A stretch of 64,000 bases of DNA. Source: Botrytis cinerea B05.10 (taxonomy: Eukaryota > Ascomycota > Leotiomycetes > Helotiales > Sclerotiniaceae). The notes beneath the pieces are model-generated. The model did not search any database. It worked only from the letters and a program-made list of their open reading frames with translations, and was not told the origin of the DNA. The position numbers and the translations under genes are program-made. This document shows, one piece after another, positions 11,248-19,950 of this stretch. The stretch lies in assembly GCF_000143535.2 (NCBI RefSeq), contig NC_037316.1:868001-932000 (forward strand). Reading direction: 5' to 3'. Position 1 is the first letter of the stretch; the number at the start of each line of letters is the position of its first letter.

Positions 11248-14200
11248 GATTGCGACTGAAGAGGTATATCAAAACGATATGATGTTGAATTGATCGAGCT
11301 GTTGAAGTTGTGGATGAAAATTTGCAGAAGATGATTGACTTGTTGATGAAAGTATAGGATTGAGATTAGATGGATTGCAGATGAGGGGAGGGGGGAGAAG
11401 AGGTTATAAAGTATGGAAAACAAGGTCAAGTCGTACGAGCAAGCAAAAGATCACCATATTCCTCACGTGTTGGATTGAAATGCGGGGTAGCTATGAGGAG
11501 GACAATGCACTTTTCCCTTTCAGGCTTAGTGTCTGGATCGGACAATGCGGGGAACATCCCCCCTGCTCCCTTCTTGTTCTCCTTCTCCTCTCTCTGCCCT
11601 TCCTTTTCTTTTCCCCTAGATACATGTCACACGCGACAGCGACAAGCATTCCAGCCCTTTGACAATATGTCATCAAGCATCGAAGCATCAGCAAAGACGG
11701 ACAATCTTTACTCTATGCATACTTCAGAACAGCCAAAAATGAATATCATGGACGACTACTGCCGACTTGACGACATGACGATACCAGACCCACCCAATCA
11801 TACCATAATTTGAGATCATTCGATGGTGTGATTGGGCAATTGAAACGCGTATTCAATTGGCTTTTTAAGGTTCAAACTCATGTATCCAGCTATGATAATT
11901 CCCTCAATTTATGGATCTTGGGATCTTTCCTGTCGTATCAAAACGCTATGGGCCATCGCGTGTTGGTAGCATCGACCGATTGTTGAAATGCTTGGCGAAG
12001 TCATGATTGTGTTGGGTGATTGGCCAGAATCGCTAATAAGGTTGCGAACTCTAGTTGCTGTCCATTGTCGTTGTTGCCGATTGAGGTATGAACTCACAAC
12101 TATCCAATGTGAGGTGAGCTCGAGTCATGGAATCGAAACGAGATATTCACCATGGTATTGTGATATCCAATTTATTTAATACCAGGGTCCCTTTACTCAC
12201 GTACTGTTTGTACATGGAGAAATGACATGACCAGTGTCTCTGAAGCTTCGTCTCCTGAATGAAGCATGTATATATCACGCCAGCAACGCATTCATTCTTT
12301 GATGTTTCACTAGAAATTATGCAGAATCATGTGACCTGTTTCTGGCCTTCGTCGACCAAACAGCAACAGGGACGATAGCTTCCATAAATTCTCGTCCGCC
12401 AATTGCTCAATAGAGATTAAAGCATCCAAGACAATTATCTCAATCATGAATTATCTCGCCTAAAAAGATTTGAGTATTCATTTTATATACATGTCCATCG
12501 CTCAGTTTATCAGTGTCTTCAGTCTGGCGCTTTTTGCGTTTCCTTTATTTCTCTTTTCATCAGCTAGCTGCTGGTTAGACATTTATGCATCATTACAATC
12601 ATTGGTGACCAGTCTTAGTCGAAGTATGGTTGTAAGAGAACTACATTGTTGAGTAATTATGGCTATTAGCCTTGCTCGGACGAGGCAATGCATCTATCTT
12701 TCATATCATCCATGAAACACATTCGGAATGTTTGTTAATACAAACCACACCGTTCTCCTGACGCCCTTGGGTCCATTTGAGGAAGAGAACCGTCAATCTC
12801 GCTCGCTGGAAGATGAATTTGGAAGAGCGGATGCCTCGGATGCCACTCCCAATCGTGGACTGCTCTAGCCTTAGTACTGTCTTCATTGCGTTGGAGGTGG
12901 TTATAGTGAGGATTTTGAAATCTCAATATGACGATTCGTGGGTTACAAGCACGGGAATATCTATGTCTGGTTGATGTAAGCGAAATTCAATGAAGACTTT
13001 AGAGGATGTGTTCTTATACTTCGGTGAGCTCAGAATAATGGGAAGCCGCATTGTGTCAACATAAGTTTATGAAGTTTTTAAAGAGCCGAGACAACAGCTT
13101 TCGTAGTGAGAACAATAGTAGGAGCTCAAGTAAATTATCCATTTAGTTGAAATCAATCTAATCAGCGAAGTATGGGTCTTTAAAATATGGTATGCCCCCC
13201 ATCTTCCTGAACTAAGTATGCACACTAACAGTCTCCAGTACCTCACTCCCTGACTCTCTAATCACATAACCCCTTCCGAAAATCTCCCTTCCATCTAATT
13301 ATTTACAGTGAACTAACCCGCTTCCTAGCCATAGAGTCCCAATTTCACTCTTCCCCCTCTCATCATTTCCATCGAGCAATCATGCAAAGTCAAATAATGG
13401 AAAAGGTCCTACTTTTGGATAAACGAAAATGAAGTCAAAATCCACGAGACTAAGCAACCAAGACTATATCATTCCCCGAAAACGAATTCGAAAGAATTCA
13501 TCACCCGTGTTTTGATTGAAATAGCTCTACTGATGTGCTAGTCTTCTGACTAGAGCAATCGAAGACCTGAATTGGTCAACCCGAAGTACACGGGAGCTGG
13601 GCTGAGAAGTCTTTGTGGAATCATCATTATTATCGAGAACTGGTATATACACTTTCTGCGTTTTGTAGATATATATTCGGTATATGGAGACTGGGAAGGA
13701 AGATTGTTTAGGTAAGGGAGATTCCAAGATTCTTAGATTCCGTAGCGCCAATTTTTGATTTCTTCTACAAATCACCTTCTGATATCCAACTGTATGACAT
13801 GAGGTACCAAAAATCAAACACGTCTGTAGAGAATCTAGATAACGAAGGTTTCATGTGCTTTTTGTTTCTCTTTCTTCTCCTGGACCAGAACCACCAAACC
13901 TTGAATGCATATACAAATATATACTTCGCGCTTGAATCAACACACCAAAACAACTCACGGTACATGGATAATTGAGGAAAAGAAACTGAATTTCACGTGC
14001 AAACACTCACGAGGTCAGCACTAGCAAAGCACGTGAACCAGAGCTCTCATTGTCGAGTACTTCAATTTTTTATTGAAGTCTCTATACCCAGGAATCGGCT
14101 TTTATTGCCTACCTCAGAATCAAGAATCAATTCAAATAATTCTACTCTAGATCGAGTAGGTTCTCTGGAAACCCCTCCAGATGGGGCTGCACATTTGCCG

Positions 14201-14547
14201 AGTGAGGTGATTTTGGGAAAGGTGCCAAATTTCTTTCTTCCTCGCATTTTCCCCATGTCCTTTTGTATCTTCTTGTACAAAATTATGGATATCCAGCTAA
14301 TACACTATTACCTTTCCACAAAGTGCGACAATGCGCGATAGATGTAAATTTCAATGAGGCCCCTAGTCGTGATATTGTTCGACAGAAAACATTTCTCGGC
14401 GACACAAGTAGAGTCGCCAAACAAGAGGAGACTCGAGCGGGTGGATCGCACCACAAGCGCCATTATTGGCAGCATTATCGTTTATCATCATTGATGATGG
14501 CGAAAACCACATCGTGGGGTGGTGTTTTGTTCCGAGTGCGCTTTCAT
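11248..14547. other. Intergenic region, 3.3 kb
   Basis: No gene is supported. Frames of up to 114 codons (11360-11662, 11475-11813, 13527-13817, 13997-14341) lack domain features, and several overlap antiparallel frames of the same length. The first 300 bases upstream of 11247 are the DJ-1 gene promoter, with A/G-rich sequence at 11380-11410. Confidence 0.5.
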
Positions 14548-15407
14548 TCAGACCAATTCCATTTCTCCCCTCTCAACATGCTCTTTAATATCCGACCATC
14601 TCGCAATCACAACTTCCCCTCTATCAACATCTTTGATATCATCACCATCTCTCCCTCTTCCCAAAACAGATATGCTACCACCATCACCACTAAATTCTTC
14701 GTAACTTCCTGTGCCTCTTGCAAATACCGCTGTATCTTCATCCGGTCCACTGATCATCGAAATACCTCCGGCTTGATCGTTCAAATTCTGCAACGTGCTC
14801 GGAAAACTTCCCAAAAAACTCGACAAGTAATGGGTATGGAGTAATTGTTGATGTCGTGTGGCATACGCAATTTCGGTCTCCGATAATCTGGACCGGAGGT
14901 CTTCGTTACTCAGATAGTGTAAAGTATGCGCATCAATCTACAATATGCAAGTTAGCAAATGCGCATCCACGCTGTGCACGTTATGGAACATACATACCTT
15001 TGCGATCCTAGCTCTGACCAATCCTCTGATTAAATACTTCCACCTCTCCAACTCCGTCTGTAAACATATAAGACCAAAATTGGTCTTCGGATCCATGTCT
15101 CCGGTTAATTCCTCTACCTTCTCGATTTGCTTTTTGATTCGTTCCGTCACTCGTTCGACAAGGTTATTGGGAGGCCATCTATTATCTCAGCAGATGTCAG
15201 TCCCGATTGTAAATAAGGATATCGTAGGACGCTTGAGGTCGTCGAGGGTGGTGAGAAATAGGTTAGGACCAACGGTAGAATCTCTGGAGCTCCACGCTCA
15301 TTAATCCAAGCTCTTGTTAAAGCCTGTAGGTCTGCTTCGGGTGTATTGGAATCTCGAGGTCGCAATGCGTCCTCGAAAGAATCGTTGAGAAATTCATCAA
15401 TATCCAT
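14548..15407 (-). CDS. SLD5: GINS complex subunit Sld5
   Basis: Exons 15407-15274, 15178-14998 and 14937-14548 give 234 aa. Intron 1 (95 nt) has a GTTGGT donor and an AATAG acceptor; intron 2 (60 nt) has GTATGT and TGTAG. The protein begins MDIDEFLNDSFEDAL and contains the fungal Sld5 core: LTRAWINERGAPEILPWPP across joint 1, then ERIKKQIEKVEE, DPKTNFGLICLQTELERWK and RGLVRARIAKIDAHTLHYLS across joint 2. Sld5 is one of four GINS subunits (Sld5, Psf1-3) that join Mcm2-7 and Cdc45 in the CMG replicative helicase. The C-terminal domain is longer than the core fold, with a Gly/Asp-rich loop (SGDGGSISVLGRGRDGDD) before the final DRGEVVIARWSDIKEHV strand-helix. The unusual GTTGGT donor is supported by perfect restoration of the family's ILPW sequence. 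Confidence 0.9.
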
Positions 15408-15549
15408 TATTATAGAAAGTATGAATTTGAGGGACAGCAAAAAAGAAAGTTCTTGCACTTGTATATAATAATTGTGAGATTTAATCATCCATGCGACAAT
15501 TGTAGAATATTTGATATTATATTAATCTCAAGCGCCAAGTCGCGGGGTC

Positions 15550-15570
15550 GGCGCGTTTGAGCGCGTTTGA
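15550..15570. promoter_or_regulatory. Paired MCB-like (ACGCG) elements upstream of SLD5
   Basis: Two direct copies of GCGCGTTTGA (on the + strand) at 15551-15560 and 15561-15570 place two AAACGCGC elements about 145-165 bases upstream of the SLD5 start. ACGCG is the core of the MluI cell-cycle box bound by MBF in fungi. The role is inferred. Confidence 0.45.
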
Positions 15571-15953
15571 TATTGTGGGTCTCTCAGCCGGCGGATCTTA
15601 CTACTTCTATTGATAGATACGAGATTCAATGTTCAATTTCAATTTGGACAAAGTGTGGAATTTATAACTTATGTATTTTGTCATAAGGTTATTGGAGGCA
15701 TAGTATAGAATGAAGAAGATTGAAGTAGAATCTGAATATCTACAATTTGACTTCACAAACACATCATAGACAAAAAAGTCCAGGCTTTGACTCCAAAAAT
15801 TGCGGAGCTCTAAAATCCATAATTCAGTCGCTTACCTAATCAGACCCAGACCTGGTGCTCGAGACCTCAAGAAAATGAAATAGCAAAAAAATATGAACAC
15901 CACCCATCAACTGTCTTCCTCCATTGCGATGCTAAATCAGTCAAAAAAAATGC
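15571..15953. other. Intergenic region between the SLD5 promoter and the U6 gene
   Basis: No coding or RNA signal was seen in this AT-rich segment, apart from A-rich runs near 15943-15960 that are T-runs on the U6 strand. Confidence 0.5.
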
Positions 15954-15956
15954 AAA

Positions 15957-16109
15957 AAAATTGGTAGCTTCTCTTTGATTGAGCGTGTCATCCTTAGTGC
16001 AGGGGCCATGCTAATCTTCTCTGTATCGTTTCAAATTGACCACTATTGAAATTGTTAGTTTGGATGTTGATTGCGAAAGAATCGGTAAATACTTACAATG
16101 CCCGAAGGC
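15957..16109 (-). ncRNA. U6 spliceosomal snRNA, interrupted by an intron
   Basis: On the minus strand, exon 2 (16042 to about 15957) carries the most conserved U6 sequence: GGTCAATTTGAAACGATACA, the ACAGAGA box leading into AGAAGATTAGCATGG, CCCCTGCAC and AAGGATGACACGC. It ends in a seven-T Pol III terminator (15960-15954). The 5' end of U6, a short GCC-UUCG-GGC hairpin followed by ATT, lies 54 nt further upstream at 16109-16097. Between them is a sequence with a perfect GTAAGTAT donor, a CTAAC branch site and an AATAG acceptor. Joined, hairpin-ATT meets TGGTCAA exactly as in fission yeast U6 (UUCG hairpin, then UUUGGUCAA). A TATA box lies about 30 bases upstream of the 5' end. U6 forms the spliceosome's catalytic centre with U2. 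The internal stem-loop appears to have one extra T (GCACT rather than GCAC before AAGG). Confidence 0.93.
16043..16096 (-). other. Spliceosomal-type intron within the U6 snRNA gene
   Basis: The 54-nt insertion begins GTAAGTATTT, contains CTAAC 14-18 nt before its 3' end and finishes TTTCAATAG. Length and signals match the protein-gene introns of this window. It lies just after the 5' hairpin, outside the ACAGAGA and internal stem-loop. A weak B-box-like stretch (TTTCGCAATC) is in its middle. Confidence 0.85.
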
Positions 16110-16132
16110 GAAGAAGAAAGTTACATTTAAAT

Positions 16133-16140
16133 TTATATAG
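16133..16140 (-). promoter_or_regulatory. TATA box of the U6 gene
   Basis: CTATATAAA on the minus strand begins about 30 bases upstream of the inferred U6 5' end (16109). This is the spacing expected of a TATA-directed Pol III U6 promoter. Confidence 0.7.
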
Positions 16141-16703
16141 TACCTCAACAGCCCAAATATCAGGCCAATAAATTTCTGCAACCACAAAAAAAAGGTTTCC
16201 ACCACGACAAGATCATATTTGCCATTGTCCCTTCCATTCGATAAATGTTTCGATGAACCTCCAGGAATTTTCTCGTCGCAAACATTTTTCCATTCCGTTA
16301 TTATCGTATTCTGACAATGGCTACACCGGCTTTCTTGGATCTTCGCACAAGTAATGGTGGGTTTGGCAACGATTGCGTTTCTATCACATCAACTTCTGCA
16401 TTCGAATGGCTCAACTTACATACATATAATGAGTGGCAGACTGTCGCCTACATATTTCCTCTTTCATGAAACCAATTGCCAGTATAGTCTGTATGGAGGG
16501 TAAGACATGTTGGTACATGCTTCTGCTCACACAACCAATACCTTTCTTTGATCTTCGATAGAGGTCTCTTCACTGCTTCGGTGCCCGATCATCCATTCAA
16601 TCATTCAATGAATATTGAAAGCATTTCAGAGGAGACACCCAATTGACAGCTTCAACTCCTCGAAACATCGTGGTCCTGTGTACAATAGAAGTAAGTTCCT
16701 TGC
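16141..16703. other. Intergenic region
   Basis: No supported gene. Short frames only; the sequence is mixed and without notable repeats. Confidence 0.45.
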
Positions 16704-17106
16704 TTATCTTGGGAAATAATTTGTGGTTATGTTGGAGGTGGGGTAGTAACCCCCCGCGTTAGGGCTAAATGTGGGTTTGAAGTAACCGCCTCGAGACCGC
16801 ATAGGAGGCCATGTAAATGTAGCATGTTTAATATCAGTCACTCTCTCAACTATTTTCAAGGCATATGGTTGTTTTGTCCTCGTTGCTTTCCGGGGCTTTT
16901 GTGACATAGTCCCAATCATCGATGAAGTCTCATCCTGGGTAAATTAAAACTCCATTGCTGGAATTACCGCTCAAAGTCTTGGTGAACCGTGAGCAATTTA
17001 TGAACCCTATATATACACATTGTATCATTGGTAGGGCTGAACATACTATCGGCTTGCCCTTCATCTTGTTCACCGTTCTGTTAGACCTCGAACAATATGT
17101 GGTCAT
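16704..17106 (-). CDS. Possible small basic protein (96 aa)
   Basis: Two segments can be joined: exon 1, 17106-17047 (MTTYCSRSNRTVNKMKGKPI), and exon 2, 16934-16704, separated by a 112-nt intron with GTATGT donor and TACCCAG acceptor in phase 0. The product is basic, with KPRKATRTKQPYALKIVER and a Gly/Tyr/Asn-rich end (GGYFKPTFSPNAGGYYP). No domain or signal peptide is recognised. The gene is predicted only because two frames join cleanly at good splice sites; it may be spurious. It lies 0.6 kb from the U6 gene. Confidence 0.3.
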
Positions 17107-17621
17107 GTTGTCCAAGGTGGATTGTAATAATTGATAATTTGTTATCTGTGATCTCGGTCACATCGGTGCATTATCCAACTTGGATTAGAACATTACATGG
17201 CTTGTCATTCAACCTGGAGTGGAATATCAACGATGTATCATGTAATAGAATGAAGCATCGAATGTTTACGTTGGAGTGAATTTGCACTATTAATGAGTAA
17301 TACATTGCTTGGAATCAAGGTATTAGTACTCATTCCGGGGACTCTTCAACACCTTATGACTGTGTTTACCTGTGTGAATAGTATGTGATATTCTATTTAT
17401 TTGATTATTTATAGAATCCAGGCTTCTTGAATCACCATGTGAAGCTCAAAATCTGTCTACTTAAGCTTCGAGATCCCCTCGAATGTGAAATGGAAAGCAG
17501 AAGCAATCAACCATTTACATACACATATATCCTTGAGCTTACCATACTTCACTCATTGGCATCTTTGACATCTCAAAAACACCTCTTCTTTCTAGCAATC
17601 TAAATTTCTTGGTTGTTTATC
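17107..17621. other. Intergenic region and leader of the 203-aa protein gene
   Basis: No coding signal. The last ~100 bases are pyrimidine/CA-rich (ACACATATATCC, TCTCAAAAACACC), typical of a fungal 5' leader. Confidence 0.45.
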
Positions 17622-18233
17622 ATGGGAATTTTTGATAAGAAAAAGGGTGAACAGAAAAAGTCCCACGGGGCCGCCCAAGCCGTCAAGATATCCAGGCCTA
17701 TAAAAGCTGAGAATTCAATGATGTTTCATGAAGAATCAGATACCAGCAATCCTACTCAACAACACGCTCGCAATCCTGACGCCCCCCTTAACGATACAGG
17801 TTATTCATCAACACCCGATCACTCTACCGGCCATGGCCATCCCAACAGGGCACCTCAAGACCTTTCCAGATCAGTCCCCAACAATCCCCACCAAGCAAGC
17901 CAAGCTTCTTCATACCCAGTAAATCACCAGCAGCCGGCTATGAACCACAACCCAGCTACCAATAACCCCAGGCCCATTCGATCTAGCGGTAGGCCCAGAG
18001 GCCAGAATCATCCTCGCCCCACCAAACGCAATGCTGGAAATTCCAGTTCATCCAGACCTTCCTCGGCTCATTCTGGAGCCTCTTCTGCTAATGGTCCCCT
18101 AGATGACACGGAAGTCACCTCCCAACGTGGCTCTCGTGCCTCTAGCGGTAGTCGTCACTCCTCCCCTCCGTCGTCTTCTGATGAAAATCCTTTCAAATAT
18201 GATGACGGTAGGTACGCCAGTGTGTTAAAATAG
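17622..18233 (+). CDS. Disordered Ser/Pro/Asn-rich protein, unidentified
   Basis: A single frame of 203 aa begins at the first ATG (MGIFDKKKGEQKK) 3 codons downstream of an in-frame TTG. After a basic N-terminus (to about residue 30) the protein is low-complexity: rich in His, Pro, Asn, Gln and Ser, with serine clusters (NSSSSRPSSAHSG, SRASSGSRHSSPPSSS). It ends ENPFKYDDGRYASVLK. Asn-Pro-Phe near the end is an EH-domain-binding type motif, but one copy proves little. Gly2 could be myristoylated, but residue 6 is Lys rather than Ser/Thr, which weakens this. GC content rises relative to the flanks, supporting coding. No function assigned; no signal peptide. Confidence 0.6.
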   Translation: MGIFDKKKGEQKKSHGAAQAVKISRPIKAENSMMFHEESDTSNPTQQHARNPDAPLNDTGYSSTPDHSTGHGHPNRAPQDLSRSVPNNPHQASQASSYPVNHQQPAMNHNPATNNPRPIRSSGRPRGQNHPRPTKRNAGNSSSSRPSSAHSGASSANGPLDDTEVTSQRGSRASSGSRHSSPPSSSDENPFKYDDGRYASVLK

Positions 18234-19569
18234 GGCTGGCAATGCAAAACTACTAGGTTGGAAGCGAAACTTGGGCGGTGTTTTTGTTTTGGATATATAA
18301 AAGGGTTAAAGGAAAGTTTGGGTTTTAAGATATCTGGCTGACATTGGTTCGTTGGTGTTTTTTCTTGGGATTGGGGTTTTTTCTTACAATTAATTTTTCC
18401 TAGGAATGGGAGTCAGTTTGGAGGGGGGCAAAAGGGGTTGTTTTCTTTGGACTGGAAGTCATCTTTTTTTTTTTAAATGTTATCCTTTCACGTTGCTTTA
18501 TTGAAAATTGATGGGCTAATACATAATTCGGGGTGGTTTTACATACTTGCGGGGTAGGAATTCGCACAGTTGGACATAGTGGGCGACTATTTGGGCGAGG
18601 AAATCTATTTTGTATGGAACTCGATTAGTTCTTGGCACGAACTCCATTGTTTTGGATCAATCTATGTTTTTACCATACTAAACATTTTTGTTTCAATCAA
18701 TGCAAAATGAATCACGTAACGGAACCATTGGAAATGCTCCTACTCAAGCACGACGGACGCGAATTATGTGCGGAAAAATGTGAGATCTTAAGGGGGTATG
18801 AGGGAATGAATTAACATGGGCAAGAACAAGTCAGAAAAATTAAAAGGGCTAAAACCTGCCGGTATTCTCCTGCTTTTTCCATTTCGTTGTGTGGTAGTCG
18901 AGTTGGCGAGACTCTAGTGGCGTATCATTCGAAAGCATGAGTTTTTAGAGCCGACTTTGCAGGCAGGTACACAGATCTATTCACATTCCATATATATCGA
19001 AATGGAATGGAATTAAAAGGCCCAATCATTTACAGCGATTAGAAACTTAAATCAAAGCGATATGTAACTGTAGGCGTCAACTGTATCCAAGCAATCGGCC
19101 TTTATTAACCAAATATACGAGTTTCATACTCCACTCAAAACACTTCTTAGTGAATTCTAAATAACTTTAGAATTTCAATCTATCAAAAACCAGATTTTGT
19201 AAGCTTAATATTAAGTATTTAACAAGCAGCGCAGTACGGACACAAGCGGAGGTCTTAAGGGGTGTAACTTTAGCGAGCTCATTTTTTTCAACACCGAAAG
19301 AGCCGACAAAGCTGATCAATCATAAACAAATCTCGAAAATAAAAGTAAGCACTAATTACAAGCGCGTCGGCATAAGTTATATAAAGAGGTCTCCGTGTGT
19401 TTTCCCCTGCAACTACTAATCCCATCAACGATTTAAATAATTCCAGATACAGTTAAACACCGTCAAAACCAAGCATTCCACTTTAGTAATACTCAGACAC
19501 CAAATACCAAACCACAATAGATATTCAAAGAAACATAGTGGACAGCCCCTAAGGAAAATCACACAAATT
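18234..19569. other. Intergenic region
   Basis: The first part is G/T-rich (3' flank of the preceding gene, 18240-18480) with long T and G runs. No coding region is supported in the remainder. Confidence 0.5.
19378..19385 (+). promoter_or_regulatory. TATA box upstream of the RSWTG protein gene
   Basis: TATATAAA lies 185 bases upstream of the ATG at 19570 and is the best core promoter match in the region. A C/A-rich leader follows. Confidence 0.4.
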
Positions 19570-19950
19570 ATGGAAGACCCAGCAACAGCACAGTGGAACA
19601 TCCACATCAACTCCTCCGACTTAATCAAACTCAAAGCCGGTTACGAGGCGCCAGATATGAATCACAGATGGGAAATCACCCCTAAGGAAGCCGATGAGAA
19701 TGGAATCATATATATCCACATCAGTCGCAGCTGGACTGGAGAAGATCATTTTATACTTTCTATAAAACCGAGTGCTGAGGATGGTGCGGAGATCACGTCG
19801 ATTACGTGGGATCAGAATGAGGGGGAATGTCGGAGGGATGAGGAGTTTGCAAAGAAGGAGGTGGTGATGGTTTGTAGGATGATGGTTAATTGCGAGTTCG
19901 AGGCGCTGCCGATTTATGATCCGAGGGTTTTATGGTCTCTGAGGAGATAG
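19570..19950 (+). CDS. Small conserved-type protein with RSWTG signature (126 aa)
   Basis: One intronless frame from MEDPATAQWNIHI to WSLRR. It shows the pattern L-x-A-G-Y-E-x-x-x-M-x-x-R-W (LKAGYEAPDMNHRWEI), a short acidic loop, IYIHISRSWTGEDHFILSI, then alternating beta-type sequence and a predicted C-terminal helix (DEEFAKKEVVMVCRMMVNCEF). From memory, a family of short uncharacterised bacterial and fungal proteins shares the G[YF]EP-x3-M-x2-[RK]W and RSWTG blocks; their function is unknown. The predicted fold is a compact alpha/beta domain with no signal peptide or membrane segment, so likely cytosolic. Isolated between non-coding stretches. Confidence 0.7.
   Translation: MEDPATAQWNIHINSSDLIKLKAGYEAPDMNHRWEITPKEADENGIIYIHISRSWTGEDHFILSIKPSAEDGAEITSITWDQNEGECRRDEEFAKKEVVMVCRMMVNCEFEALPIYDPRVLWSLRR

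Noticed and set aside
16011..16205. 64-codon minus-strand frame over U6
   Set aside because: Fully explained by the U6 snRNA gene and its promoter.
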